This document shows, piece after piece, positions 1 to 14,023 of a DNA stretch of 64,000 nt. The stretch covers positions 23,812,040-23,876,039 of the forward strand of contig NC_068369.1 of NCBI RefSeq assembly GCF_020536995.1. Reading direction: 5' to 3'. Both the position numbers and the translations under genes were made by a program. This DNA comes from Dreissena polymorpha. Lineage: Eukaryota; Mollusca; Bivalvia; Myida; Dreissenidae. The notes beneath the pieces are model-generated. The model had not been told where the DNA came from. It saw only the letters and a list, made by a program, of their open reading frames with translations, and did no database searches. Numbering within the stretch: the first letter of the stretch is position 1; the number at the start of each line of letters is the position of its first letter.

Positions 1-940
1 GTGAAAATTTTCAAAATATCCGGAATGCTATAATTTTTTGTATGGTGATTAATGAATCTGTATCTGAAATTACAACATGTAATATAAAATAAAAAAGAGA
101 GGTCACAGTGAATAATTTTGAGATAACGAAGGTTTTTAAATGCCATGTGCGTTTGAAAAAAGGTCATGTTTGCGGGGCATATATTTGGGGGTACGGTAAA
201 ATGTTTTTGTGTAATACATTTAAAATGGCATAATAGTATTGAGATTGCATTAGATTAGCAACTGTAACATGTGTATTATCATAGTGAACAGTTTTAAAAC
301 CAAAAATTATGGAAATCGTAAAAAATAATGAGAAATAAGTATGACTAGTTTTTTGTTTGTTTTGAATTTTTTATTGCACAGTTCAAAATAGATAACATGC
401 AATACAGATACATATTTCTGTTGATGTAATATTCATATTCATTTGAAGTTCTCAATAATTAAAGGAAACTAGCTAAGCATTAAAATGAAGTAAAGACATT
501 GATAGGTCACCGTGGATTTTTTTTTGCTATAGACATTTTAATATGGACTTAATTTCAAAAATACAATGACTAACATTGTAATAGTAATTAAAACATATCT
601 ATATAATAACTGCTCCATAACAATCAAATTATCAACTGAAATGTGATCCACGTAGAAATATTTATAATGTATATTGTTATGAAAATATTTCAGATGTAAC
701 AACTGTAAAAACAATGCTGATGTTCAAATAAACATCTAAAATTACCCCACCCACCTGTTACCCATGTTGTTGGTTGTAAATTGAACATATGTATTAGGTA
801 TTTTAAAATTATTTTTAGAACTGTGTGATGTGTATTTAAAGACAAGAGGCCATGATGGCCCTGTATCGCTCCACTGCTGAAAAAAGACTGAAACAAATAT
901 TCTCCGCATGTGCAGATACTTAAATATAGGCCCTATTTAA
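1..940. other. AT-rich stretch, no gene seen
   Basis: I see no exon, RNA gene or clear repeat here. The only open frames are short and AT-driven, including one of 68 codons on the minus strand around 690-896 that has no recognisable domain. Confidence 0.5.
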
Positions 941-2040
941 GCACATGTACAATTTTGTGACCACCTGGGCTGGGTCAAATTTAACCCCAGGGGCATAATT
1001 TGAGCAAACTTTGTAGAGGACTACTATATCTCACTCCATACAAAATGTGGTGGCCCTAAGTCTTAGATGTAGAGTTAAGGACAAGAATATTTTTAAAGTT
1101 TTCACAAAATAAGCAAGATACAAGCGTATATAATGTTCAATTTTGTGACCCGCGGGTCAGGGTCAAATTTGACCCAAAGTAACAAACTTGGTAGATGACT
1201 ATAAGATGTTCCTGCATACCAAATTTGGTAGCCATAGTCAGAATGGTTTTCGACAAGATTTTTTAAGATTTCACAAAATAGGCGCTTAATAAGCGTTTAT
1301 TAAATTTTGTGACCCCCCGCGGCAGGGTCAAAGTTGACCCCAGAGGCATTATTTGAACAAATTTGGTAGAGGTTTATAAGATGTCACTACAAACCAAATT
1401 TGGTAGCCCTAGGCCCAATAGATATGGACAATTTTTTTTTAAAGTTTTCACAAATTAAGCACTTTATAAGCATATGTTCAGTTTTGTAACCCCCGGGGCA
1501 GTTTCAAATTTAACCCAAGGGGCATACTTTGAACAAACTTGGTAGAGAACTATTACATGTCACTACATACCAAATTTGGTAGCCCTATGCCATACTAATA
1601 TGAACAAGAAGATTTTTTAAGTTTTCACAAAAAATGCCTAATATAAGCATATGTTCAATTTTGTGACCCTCAGGCCAGGGTCAAACTTGACCCTAGGGGC
1701 ATAATTTGAACAAACTTGGTAGAGGACTATAAGATGCCACTACATACCAAATTTGGAAGCCCAAGGCCCAATGGTTATGGACGAAAAAATATGTGAAGTT
1801 TTCACAAAATAGACCCTATATAAGCATATGTTCAATTTTGTGACCCTGGGTCAGGGTCAAATTTGACCCCAGGGGCATAATTTGAAAAACGTTGAAAGAG
1901 GAACATTCCTGAGAAATTTCATCACAATTGGACCAGTTGTTTAGGAGAAGAAGATGTTTAAAGGAAACGTTCAGGCACGCACGCACGACGGACACAGAAT
2001 CATAACATAAGCCCCGCTGGCCTTTGGCCAGTGAAGCTTA
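940..2040 (+). repeat. Interspersed repeat built of ~175-bp monomers
   Basis: About six diverged monomers follow one another. Each carries the phrases 'caattttgtgaccc', 'gggtcaaatttgacccc', 'catactaccaaatttggtag'-like text and 'aaagttttcacaaaa'. The phrase 'ttttgtgaccc' recurs near 951, 1140, 1305, 1482, 1658 and 1831, which gives the period. The array ends in 'cacgcacgacggacacag' and 'gccagtgaagctta', the kind of terminal block I associate with abundant bivalve dispersed repeats. I see no coding capacity. A weaker relative lies at 59,720-60,130. The family name is not known to me. Confidence 0.7.
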
Positions 2041-2258
2041 AAACAACAAAGAATACAATAAGCTGGGCAATTATGTTTCACACACTATCTGTGGTTTAAT
2101 GCACTGCCAAAAATATCTTACAACTTAGGTGAAACATGAGAAATACAACTGACATAAGAATCACAACTATGTTCGTCATCGAGAAGGAAAAACAATTATG
2201 TAACAGCTATTAGATTTCATAGCTTATCTATATACAAGATGCAAATTACAATTGGTTA

Positions 2259-5200
2259 GATGTCAGGCAACAAATAACTCGCTATTGTACATATTATTTT
2301 CTCTGATTTTGTTACTCTGATTTGTCCGTTTGTAACCTCTGAAAGGGGGCTCCTCAAACCACTCAGTCCGTTTCTTTTTGATACAGGACTCAAATGTTTA
2401 AGTTGAAATACACTTCCTGCAACTTTCCTTGCAACACCTTGACTTATAACTTTTGTATCAATTATGGTTTGTAAAGATTTGATGTTGGAAGCAACATTTA
2501 GTTACACATTGTATGTTAACACTGCTCGGTAAAAGCTGAATGAATATTTGTTAACAATTTTTGGTCAAGAGGAACAGAGTTCACTAACTTTTGTAAAGCT
2601 AAAATATCCTGTATAGCGCCATGTGCCATGTATAATTCACCAATGACGTCTTTAACTAAATGTTCCCGCTGATATGATTTCATATTTGGTAATATTTCCT
2701 TTAACATTTTTAAGTATCTACAAAGCCACAAATATTATGCTGAAACTCAAACATTTTTCAACAAGTATGGATAGCACGGAGCAACACTTTACAATCAAAA
2801 GACTCTATATTATACCCAACTCAAATAATTGGTGAACATTTCTGTAAGAATGTTATAAAACTTGTCAATGCAGATTTGATGGGGACAGCTGTTACTGTTT
2901 GTCTCTTGACAAGCATAGAGTCGCTAACAACTGTCACTCCAGTTATTTCTGACGCTTGCAAGGAAATCTTCTTCTCATGCATCACATATGTTGAAAATTG
3001 ACCAGTTGAATGCACTGCAGCTATCTGAATTATGTGAGAAGTGTGCTCTGAAAAAACAAAACAAAAATTTTTAATAGAAATTGCAAAAAATCCATTTTAG
3101 CCCCGTTAATCACAGAGCCCTGGGTCGCTCCCCCAAGTACAATGTAAACTTCTTAAAATACATTTGAAGTGTTTACAATAAATATAAAAGGGAAAAACAT
3201 TGCCCCCTACCAGGACAGGACTTTTTTTGAAGCTTAATGTGAACAATCGTAGAAGAGGTTCCTTCACATTCATTCTCTATGCATTGTGGTTTAAGAGAAT
3301 TTTCAGTTGAAGGGTTATTGATCGGAAACAATTTTCACACTTATTGTGACCTTTGACTAAGTGACCATAATTTAAATGGGGGTTATACACTGTCCAATCC
3401 CTATGCACATGGAGAGTAAAAAGCAAATCAGTGGAAAAATTGACAAATTATTGATCGGAAACTTAATGATCTACCCACAGACAAACATCCAGCAAAACAA
3501 TATTAACTCTCTCTTCCAAGGGGGGCATAATAACTGTTATTATGAAAATTGAAACGCTCTTTTCTTCCATTCATGGATATATCAAAGTAAGTTGTTGGCA
3601 TCGAATGATCTTATGTATTCATAAATCTGAAGAAGCGAAGAGAAGAGTGTTTAAATTCTTAAATGATGCACAATAATATACTAAAGCCAGTTGTGGGTAA
3701 TGTAACATTGCATCATCTATGTGGTATTTACTATCATTTTATCAATAAAGATTAAGAATGATGTATTATATGAAAGCAAAATGAGAAATTAGTCTGAACA
3801 TAACTCTTGTTGCAATTCAATCATATGCTAGGTTGACCAACAATTCACACGATATCTCTGACACATTGAGTTACTCAGCAGTAGCAGGTTGAATTATGTT
3901 ATACATGCAAGTAAATATGTATATTTTTTAATAGAAGTTCAACTTTGGAGATTTAGAGTACCTAAATACCTGAATTGGACCAAGATAAACTTCTGTATGT
4001 GCAACACTGTGAATAAGGAATATGTTAAAAATAAACTTTACCTAACCCTCTTGTTTCCAAATCAAAGAAAACAAATTCCTTCCCAGTAGTGTCTAGCCCT
4101 GCTGGACCAGGCTTGGGTATAGGTGGGGGTATAGTTGTAACTTCAACGTCTTGGTCCACTATGTTTGAACTGTATGTTGGTCCCGCTCGTACTTCTTGCA
4201 CTGTGCTTTGAATGCCTGAACAGAAAAACAGAATTTCAAATTGGAAAATTTGCTTGCACCTTCATGGGTTATCTCCGATTTTTATTTAAAGAAATGATTA
4301 CACAGCACATTAATGCTTTTACAATAATCAATTTACAAACATTAGCATATGCTTTTAAATGTTACTACTACTTTGCATATATAATTGATGGATCTATTGA
4401 TCCAATCTACAACAAGAAATGTGTCCACACGACACGGATGCCCCAAACTCCAACTTTGTAACTATATAAAAAAATAATCCATACAATTGTAAGAAACCCA
4501 GTTGGGTGAAGATCGGATGAAAACTACTTGAATTAGAGAGCAGGCACGAAAAGTGTGAGGGACTGACCGACCCACGGACAGTGCGAAAACTATGTCGCCA
4601 ATTGGGGGCATACAAATGAAGAATACTGTGTTTTAAATATAAAATGCTCATAATTAAAAATACCGTTCGAGTTTTAAGTCTTATGCGTCACTGTTTTGCT
4701 GCACGAGTAACAGATATAGCCTTTCTTTTTTTGTGCTGAAGGTCATGGAGAAGGGCCAGTTTCGATGTGAAAGTCCCAGGTGAAACACCCAGTTTTTGAT
4801 TTACCTGAAACAGATTGAAGTAAATGACAGAACAGTTGACAATGCACAATGCTAGAATATGCTTATGCGGAATAAAATAATATGAAATAATGTCACTAAT
4901 TTACAAAAGTTACAACATTTTATAAAACCTAGTGATCTACATACACACAAATAATAATTAATTCAAGCCCTTTATTTTCAAAACCAATACGTATTTGACA
5001 AATTGAGAATATTTATGTTTTGTAAACTTGTAAAATTTCATATTTATTACCGGTATTAATAACTAGGACTGCAGGAAGAAAATAAACTTATGTCACTTTA
5101 AAATATACATGTTTAACTAAGGACAACCATTCACATTCTACTGTAATTGTGTTTACTGGCAGTAAATCAGACAAACTATGAAGGAAAAATATAGCAAGTA

Positions 5201-5775
5201 TCATATAAAAAATGTATGCATGTAGACTACACGCGAATTACTTAGAGATAACTATCTGAATGTATTCAAAAGTATCAGTAATTTAGACAATAAATCATGA
5301 TATAATGCACCAATGTACCAAAAAGACAAAGAAGTCTTACCCAAATGCAAGCTTTGTGATCATGTCATAAACTCTGCCATGTTTCCGTCCAGTAGCCACA
5401 TTATTTACTGCACCACAATTGCAAAACTGTATGTCCAAAACACATGCCTGTCCGAAATCCCTGCTTTCTACAGTTTTAAGTAAATTCATGGGCACTTGAC
5501 AAGCACTGCATGCTAAAAGCGATTCGGTCAATGTGTCGAGTTCAACGACACGTCTACCAATTTTATATCCAACTAGCATCGCTGTTGTCACATGTGGTCA
5601 CGCTTATCGACGAACCGATAGAAAAATCGTCAAAATAACAGTGGTCATACCGGAAATCCTGATTGTCGGTGGAAATAGTCTTTCTATTGAAATCCACATT
5701 GTTCTTTTGAACGTTGTTGTTTTCAATACCTTTTAAGTTTCGTTTTGTATTCCGAATTATATCCAAATTAGACAT
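2259..5775 (-). pseudogene. Decayed Mutator-like-domain / DEDD 3'-5' exonuclease gene
   Basis: Pieces in order on the minus strand resemble a protein type known in molluscs and cnidarians: an N-terminal Mutator-like transposase domain and a C-terminal DnaQ-like exonuclease. The first exon (about 5,341-5,775) carries IGRRVVELDTLTESLLACSA, a CNCGAVNN cysteine patch and KHGRVYDMITKLAFG. The exon at 4,664-4,804 carries LGVSPGTFTSKL and a basic tail. The exon at 4,047-4,215 carries FVFFDLET (exonuclease motif I). About 2,740-3,045 carries HIIQIAAVHSTGQF, QASEITGVTV and NIESFDCKVLL (motif II). About 2,516-2,715 carries AHGAIQDILALQKLV (motif III), and traces of the C-terminus run to about 2,260. 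The central part of the Mutator domain is missing between 4,805 and 5,340. Several in-frame stops and at least two frame changes lie in otherwise recognisable family sequence, so I call it a pseudogene. It could be transposon-derived or a domesticated host copy that died. Confidence 0.75.
3175..3560. repeat. Degenerate interspersed repeat in an intron of the pseudogene
   Basis: The segment holds the phrase 'ttattgatcggaaac' twice (near 3,317 and 3,452) and 'tgtgacctttgactaagtga'. Such phrases are typical of a diverged dispersed repeat family I associate with bivalves. No open frame and no terminal inverted repeats were seen. The identification is by style only. Confidence 0.45.
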
Positions 5776-5779
5776 TTTA

Positions 5780-6560
5780 AATGAAAATTATTAAGCCAAG
5801 TATCTGATTCTCATTGTTGACAAATTATCGTTTCGTTATCAATAGACGCTTGTATTTGCACAGAAAATAACATCTACAGCGTAAGCAAGCGTTTCATCGA
5901 TGTCGATCACGAAGTGACGTCAAGCAATCGAACGCTTGGTTTCAATGCAGTAAATCTCGAAAATATGTAAATGCCGAAAATTTAAAGGCGCATAATCAAA
6001 ACAGTATAACTAGAATTTACACTCGTTTATTCCAACCTAATATTTTAAAACCGTGAAAATATATAAAGGTTTTTAATTTTCACGATATAGTGAATCAATT
6101 ACCGTAAAGTGGAAACGATCGAACATCCTTAACCATTTTTAATCGTTTTTTTTTTAAAGAGGAAAACAAAAGAAACTCGTTGGAATAAAAGTGAACCTAA
6201 ACATGTAGCTTGTGTAGAAAATGGCGGACAGGTCGTTGCTAACGAGTGCGCCCGATTAATCGATCGCTGATTGGTGGATCAATTCTAGTGGGCGGAGCGA
6301 TCATAGATAAGGCGTCATGTCAATAGTCGGCTTAGAAGCTTGGTTAAGAGGCAATTAAGATGTTATCAATAAGGTCGCGCACGGCGGAAAACAGGGCGGC
6401 GGCCTTTGAAAAGGGCAGCGTGGCGCTGATTTGCTTTGAAAGGGGCAGCGAGGCGCTTCAAAAAAGCGGCGTCGAGCCGCGCCACGCTAAAACAGCGATT
6501 AAATTATGCATAATGACGCACTTCTGTTGCTTTAGAAAATGGCGAGTGATTTACCTTGTC
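5780..6560. promoter_or_regulatory. CpG-rich promoter-like region upstream of the pseudogene
   Basis: This is the only CpG-rich island in the first 20 kb. It holds a full palindromic CRE-type site TGACGTCA (about 5,914-5,921), two AAAATGGCG motifs of YY1 type (about 6,219 and 6,537), a GGGCGG box near 6,290 and GATTGG near 6,270. The minus-strand pseudogene starts about 140 bp from the CRE-like site, so the region could be its former promoter. A divergent plus-strand transcript is possible, but the only plus frame here (6,360-6,596, 78 codons) has no recognisable domain. Confidence 0.4.
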
Positions 6561-9500
6561 AATATCTATGTACATAGTCGAACTATCTTTTTTTAAGAAG
6601 ACGTTTTGTCGGAAGATTTTTATTAATTTTGTATGTGTATGCATTATAATGAACAATGGGTAACTATAAAACAAATAAATATATAAATAAAAAAACATTG
6701 TCATTGACATCGAACGCCTATAGTAGTTACCTGTCTCTTTGACATTTTGATTAATTTGAAGGTGTCCAGAATGTAAGAAAACATGGTTCCATTCTGAAGA
6801 TAGCCCATATCAATCGGTGGCAAAGTCGAGTTTATTTATTACAACTTATGTCAGAAAATTAATTAGGAATACACAGTTGTCTTGAGCTTGATCGTCATTG
6901 ATCGACACAGTCTATACATTTCTACCCTTTGATGATGCATTATCGAACCTTCTTTTTTAACTAGTTCGTATTCTATGATATTATTGCGTGTCTTTCGGAT
7001 GATTGCTCGTACGTACATGAAAAGTTTAATAGTCTTGACATTTGTTGAATGACACTGAACGTGCACAGCATCTTATACGTTTGCTTTACTATTGTAACTT
7101 TGTACTGGGACCAATGCCTTTGTACTCGTAGCCTTATTTAAGTTTGAAGTGTAAACTTGATAACCGTTTATAGTCATGAACACCTGCCAAGGTCGTTTGC
7201 GATGCATAGAAATGACTCATCTATAACATCATACAACAGCTATAAGCTTTTAATACCGTGTACAGCGATTATGTCTGAACAGTTATATTGCAGTTTTAAA
7301 ACATGTGGTGTACTATTAAAACAATTTACAATAAACAAATCTAATTAATTACGAATTGTTTATTATGTACAAGTCAGATAATTTATAAATGTTTCATTTT
7401 CTATTTGTAAATGTAACTTCAGAATATTTTGTTTCATGTAAAAAACGTGTTTACGTTACCTATAGTACTAATGTGGCTTCATGGTTGATAAGTATGGATG
7501 GTAAAACTAAAATTGTGTTATATGATGACATTAATGTTATACCTATTGTTGGCAACTTTCATAACGTAATAATGTTTTGATTTGTAACCGAGGCTAATAA
7601 GTTGTTTTCTTCTTCTACATAGTTTAATAACGTAGCAATCGTCGTAGTTAATTTAAAGAACTACGCGAAATAAGTTAATACAACACTAAAAAATCAATTT
7701 TAATAAGGTTTCATGCCAAAAGATTTCACTGGCGATCAATTACTTTGTACTTTGAAACAGTAAAAGTATGTTACTACGTTGTACAATAGCTATGTTTGTT
7801 TGAACATTCATGTGAGACCTATATATGTCGTTGATTTTGACTGAGGAACCATTGTCTTTGGCGATCGTAAAAATGATCTCATCAGTTTACTCCTTTGGTT
7901 TTTCATTTTTATTGCTTATCAAAAAAAAACTAAGCCGTATTCTGTATGGATTAACATTTAAGTTTTGATTCAAGATAAGCAAACTTAGAATTATTTGTGA
8001 AAAAGTGTTCTTTATCACTGTAAGTGAATTCTGTAGTGGAGCTTCATGTTCTGCCACTTCAGCATAGACCATTGACTGAGTTTTATTTCTTGACAAACGG
8101 ATTGTTGAACTAGTATCTGAATATAAACGTCTGCTATAATTGAAGCTGAATGACCGTGTCGTTGGGCAGGGGTTGACTGCAGAGAAGGCGGGATGGTAAA
8201 ACTGACTTAAGACTCAGGGAATGCCTCTAGTGTATAGTAATGGCCTGTTTCAGGTGAACTCGTGTTGTCTGTAAAGGCTCTAATCACCGTTATGTCGAGG
8301 TCGGTATTAGTTGTATTGAACATGAGGGGCTCAAACAAGAGAGAAAAAGTAATTCCTCGTTGTATGTCTAAATCAGCCTAACCACTACCCGAGCTATCAG
8401 TGTCTGATTCAGTAGACTGTTTTCTGTTTCGTCTCTGCGTAAACGATACTTTTTTGCTCAGGGGAGATATCTGTTCCCTTCCTTTAGCTTTAATTTGTTT
8501 GTTTTTTACAGCAATTGTTATTGATACAATCGGAAAGAATACGTGTGTCTGATTTTTTTCTTTGCCCATTTGAATATTCTGCTTTATAAATACATTAAGG
8601 TGTTTAATTAGTTTACAGTTATATTTAAATCTTTCTTTTAGACATTTGTTTACATCGGATCTGGTGAATACCTTTGATTTAAGAGAAACAAACCAACTGG
8701 ATTAAGTTAGTTAAACGTTTGTAATATATCTTTATTTTTAAACTTTATTTTAATTTTAGAGCAAAAGCAAGTAAGAATACGCGCTCGGTTCCTTGTCTGG
8801 AAAACACTCTCCAAGTGGTGATATAGCGGGAACATCTCGGTTGCAAGACGGAAACACGATTCATTGTAGTATTGCGACCTCTTATTTAAAATTATAAATA
8901 TAAGTGTTGAGTACATTCCGAGTACAAACAAGTTTATGAAATAAAAGACTAAATTTCTCCTCCGAAACGAAATCAACCTACCTGTGGCCTTTTAAGCCGA
9001 CAGTTTTCAAAATATGCCACGGTCATGAAATCCAACTTCCAGCTGGACAAAAGGACGAAAGGCAGGCATTACGAACAACCTTATTTCAGTATATCCAGTA
9101 TAGTTGACTTCCAGGAATCGGTTTTATTTTGAACATGATAGTATGTCATGAAAGGATATTACATGTATTCCGTAATTTATCAACACAAAATATCTAAGAT
9201 GACGTATGTTGCCCACTTTTATTAATACAATATTATGTCAAATTAAGTAAGGTATATTATGATTAATATAAATAAGCATTACATCAAAACAAATCTATAT
9301 TTAATATAAACAAATAATAGTAACAGTTAAATTTAACTTTGATTACAGTTTGATGCAACATCAAACAAACATAAGTATATTCTTGACACAATATGAATAT
9401 GGGTAAAATTCTATAATAAACACATGTTTAACTGATTGTGTATTATATTCAATAGCAGATATTAATATATGTTTATGTCATATTCATACAAGAGAATCTG

Positions 9501-10669
9501 GTGAAAGAAAAACACATTTAAACAGATGTTCGTAAAACAAGATATCGAATATCAACTCTACGGTTCCATAAAGCCAATCATTTAAAGCAATTAAATATAC
9601 CTTTAATATTGATATTATGTATATGGTTTATGTTTTCATATTCGTTACACACAAATTATCGACATATATTAACTATGCTCTTCCCATTTGCAACAACGGA
9701 GAAGACCTAAGTCGCGACCACACAAAAATATTGATTTAAACAATCTAAAATTGCGCCTTGTGTCGATTATAGGAAAAGATCATTAAGATTTTCGTCATTT
9801 GTAAGGCAATCTTATGAAATACCATCATTCCGATGTACTTGGTGTGATATTGTACACGTATATCGAAACTCGAAATTATACAATATCAAACAATGGTTTA
9901 TCATTTCAACAATCAAATGTTTTCTTCAGTAAAAATAATCAATATATCAATTCTAATTAATAATGTGTGACCCGAAGCATGTGCAACCGTACATAACCCG
10001 AAACAAGCTAATGCTTTATTTACATTTCGATGATATCTAAGATAAAAAACAACTATTTCGTCTTTGGAGCACCGCGTGAGAGAAAGATATGTACAAAAAC
10101 GGAGTCATATCCCAAACAGATACAATAAAGTCACACTAGCTTTTTATTGTGATAACTATTAACAAATTACACAACAGTCATCTAAATGGTCATTGTATCA
10201 CCGGAACTACAGTTGTAAATCCTCAGCAAAACGATATTTATCGAATTACTTAATAGTTCAAAGAAAAATGTGTTTAGAAAATTAGCCATGTTTTGTTTAA
10301 AAGGCTTTGAAATGCGAGAAAATGTCTTATATATGTGAACATGTTTCATTGTAGAATATTTTATTTACTTGATTGTATTTGTAATTCATTGATACACTTT
10401 GACTATACTGTGTTTACTTGTTTATCAATGGTCAGTGGCGTTTTGCCGTTTTTTTCCAACAAACAATCTTGAAACTTGCTATATATTATATATCTTTCAT
10501 AAAGCCACTAAGCGTATAATAATGTAATACTTGTTGCAAGCATTAAACAACTTTTTACATTATGTGGTCACCCAGTATCAACGTCTTCCATGTGACATTC
10601 TCACTTAAACATGTTGTATTTCATTCTTTGTTTAATCGATCTTCTTTCGAATGATGTATATTTTGTATT

Positions 10670-10765
10670 TAATTGTAACGCATGCTGTTATTGTATATGT
10701 ATGTTAACGACGATGAGCTGTATATGCTTAAGTCAAATAAACTATTCTGTTCTGTTCTGTGATAT
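10670..10765 (+). repeat. Possible 3' tail of a non-LTR retrotransposon (LINE/SINE)
   Basis: A TG-rich 3' segment runs into 'gtcaaataaactattctg' and then a short tandem run of 'ttctg' units. A polyadenylation-like AATAAA followed by a pentamer array is a common end of mollusc CR1/L2-type LINEs or their SINEs. Upstream, no reverse-transcriptase frame is visible, so this would be a 5'-truncated copy or a SINE. Confidence 0.4.
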
Positions 10766-12571
10766 TAAGGAAGAATGGATGAGATGAATGCTCTTTTGAA
10801 GACGTTATGCATGACAGCATATATGTTGACTGGCTAAGTTTATACTCTGGAAATATAACATGTCAACAACTTTGTTCCTTTAAACAAATGTTTACATAAT
10901 TGTAATTATAAAGTAGGTACTCGAGAAAAATCACTGTGCCTATACGTATTTATTTTGCTTTTTATTAATTTTACTGTTGAATGATATATTTTGACTTATA
11001 AAATAAATCGTTCAGTGGTTTAGATGAGCAAAACAACCGAATTAACAATAAGTTCGCATCAAAACTTAATTAATTGCAAACAGGTTCATCGGCAGCTTTA
11101 AAAGAAATAACGGTAAAACGAATGAATATAAGTGTGTATAAAACTTGAACGTAAATAGAAAACGTCTACAATTTAACTTGTTGAATTATTGATGAAGGAG
11201 ACGGAAAAACGTATTGATATTAACATATTAACTGTTTCGTAGATACTTACATATCCATTCACATGTTTGTGCCCTGGAAACACGAGTACAATTTGAGAGT
11301 AAGAACATGTAAGTCATACATTAAATCACAGGAAACATCTCGAACAAACAATAAACAAACCATATCAGATATCGAAAATTCATCGATACCAAAGCATGAG
11401 TAAATAATACGCGTTTCCAACCTGATTGGATCTTTAACATGTTATTGGGTAAGAGTTTTGAGTATTAGTTTTTATGTACACATACTTATGACAGTAATGG
11501 GGGTTCGAATGACATTGAAATCGTCGCAAAACATACATTCAAGTTATGCGAAATGCGCTCTACTAGCTGAAATAGCCGAATACCGACTCGCTTTAAAAAA
11601 GAATCTAATGGATTAACATTGGCGCAAAACAATCTTTGACAACAAAGAGGCGACAAGATATGTGTATACTATTAAGCAATAACAATTATTTTGCTGAAAG
11701 CGGAACATGAAATCTAAAGAGACCCGATGTATATACTTTATTAATAGACTAAATATGCAAACATGTACCTCGAATATAGGGTTTGGCCTTCTTTCGGTCA
11801 CTGGTCGCTGAATGCGATACTGAAAGCAAATGGAAAAAAAAAAGAATTAAAAGAGATAAAAAAAAATAGTGTCAATTGTTACTCTGGTCAAAATTATGAC
11901 ATTATTATATTAACCATAATCAATACAATAATAAACAATTAGTTTAAGATATAAGATATGCATGAATATACCGCTTATGAAATTAGTATTTCACTATGAA
12001 ATCTAACATTTGCATAATTCGTGTTCGGATATCAATACAACTAGCAATTTATACGTAAAACATAATAAAATAATACATAACGAAATATCGGGCTGACATT
12101 TTGCAATTATCATTTTGTGTGTGTCAACTACGAGATATCTTCACATGTACACTATAATAATATCAAAGGCATTTATAATGCAATATGGGTGTGGTAAATA
12201 TCGAATCCAGAGCGAAGTCGACAAAAATTATTATGTCACGAAACTTGCATACGATATGAACTAATCGCACATAGCAACATATAAATTGCCGGGTAAAACA
12301 TATAAACGTTATCGCACGTTAAACTAAACATTACACTTTTGATAAGTATATCGGATTACACTAAAGGAAAATGAAGTATAAAAACACACTTTATGACACG
12401 TTATGCTACTTACTGAATCGTCCGGAGATATGTATTTGTATATGAAGTCCCACGAGAAGTTCGAAGGCTGCTGTTGATTATCGTATATTGGAAATAATCG
12501 AATCGTTTGAAAAATAAAAGTAAAGTACGACATCCCAAAATTCTTAACTAGAGAACAAAATACATGATAGC

Positions 12572-12640
12572 GTGATAGTTTGTTACCATATATCGTGATA
12601 GTTTGTTACCATATATCGTGATAGTTTGTTACCATATATC
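12572..12640. repeat. Tandem repeat, 3 x 23 bp
   Basis: Three back-to-back identical copies of a 23-bp unit beginning 'gtgatagtttgttaccatat'. The perfect match suggests recent expansion. No coding context. Confidence 0.9.
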
Positions 12641-13389
12641 GTTTGTCGTTTTGGATATACTGCACAGCAGAGAAAAAAGTAAATAAACACAATTCATTAC
12701 ACAGTCCGTAACTGCCTCCATTAAAACGCATTTGAATCAAAAGGACAAGGATTATCAAGAATATGGATATACAACAAACATCGTGCAAAGTCATCAATTC
12801 GAATGTTTTGTAAGTGCTGCAATTTCTTAGTGCGTTTCACTTTTTGCCCAAATTATGTACGTGAAAATAACATACACGAGAAACTTCGTACCTGTTTTAA
12901 TAATGTTTGATAATGTTCGAGAAAGATTCTGGTGAATTTAAGCAACACAAAAATGTTCATACAAAAATTAGCTCAATAATGCCATGGCTTGGAAGTTATA
13001 TACTGGTTACTGACATTCTATATCGATCTTCGGAAATTTACAATCTTACTATCTCGCTAAATGTAATTTACTTTTGACCTTCTTTTTTCAAAACTAAATG
13101 TATTTCAAACTGCATACTGCGAATACCTTCGCTACCTGTTACAAGAAAAATCGTCCCTGATACATTTAAATAATTAAAAAATGATGCCATATTTTCATAT
13201 TTGAAGATGTGGTTTGGTATCCGTGAATATTTCCTGAATGAAAAACATTAAAAAGTGTATTATCAAGTCATTATCTCACGTCCTCGTGTTTACTTTACGA
13301 ATGTCTCTAAGCAAAGCTACGTTTGTCTTAAGTAAGAACAAAATGCATTACACCCGCCTATCTGTAAACGGTTCCTGGTACGTTTTATA

Positions 13390-14023
13390 TTTTTATTATT
13401 ATGTACATGTGCATTGTATAAAAGCATAAGTGTGTGTTTTTATTCATCTGAATAGTTTGTCCATCGTTGGTTTCTTCATGTGTCTGGTCATTAATTGCCA
13501 CAAGTGTTAAGCCCTCTACAATTAAATCGTGTTTTAATGGTATTTGATTTAATACATTAATGATGTATAAATATGTTGATATCATGTCCGCATTGGGTCT
13601 ATAAACATTGAGGAAAGGAACTCTAGCCTACATGCAAAGGGTATTTAAAGTTTCCCGGTTTTGCAATACAATGCCCTGTTTTGAATGTCCTTTGTTCAAT
13701 GTATGAGGGATTGTTTTACATAAAAAGAACATGATTGGTTCATATTTTTTGCCTATTGTTATTAAATGTTAATTGAGGCGCCATTTACCATGGTGGAAAT
13801 CTTTCAAAGAAAGTAAATTTAATCTTGATATGTTTTCATAAATGCAGCTTCATTAACAGCTGAATAAAACTTAACCGAACTATTTAAAATGAACACTGAC
13901 ATTGCCGAAAGGTAAGACTTGCTTCAGCAGTCAATTTGCACAAAATAAAAATCGTTTTAATCGCATGTATAATCCGAATACTCTCATCGGTAAAACGCTA
14001 CGATATAACGTGTGATTGAAGTA
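13390..14023 (-). other. Probable 3' UTR / gene end of the mucin
   Basis: Reading leftward from the mucin stop codon at 14,024-14,026 there are no further splice-compatible coding exons. Candidate polyadenylation signals on the minus strand (AATAAA, seen as tttatt on the plus strand) lie near 13,390 and 13,438, giving a 3' UTR of about 600 bases if either is used. This is inference; transcript ends are not visible in DNA. Confidence 0.3.

Larger units (their letters stand above)
6560..13380. other. Intergenic AT-rich DNA without a supportable gene
   Basis: I found no exon pair, RNA gene or domain signature in this stretch. Short frames occur, for example on the minus strand at 8,378-8,569 (ends in a Ser/Asp-rich stretch) and 8,707-8,976 (one hydrophobic segment), but neither has splice or family support. 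A possible LINE tail at 10,670 and a 23-bp tandem repeat at 12,572 are listed separately. Confidence 0.5.

Noticed and set aside
8378-8976. Minus-strand frames with a Ser/Asp-rich end and a hydrophobic segment, thought to be a second membrane-protein end
   Set aside because: The likeness of RNRKQST to the mucin's RRRKQST is short and could be chance. No splice sites or further exons support a gene.
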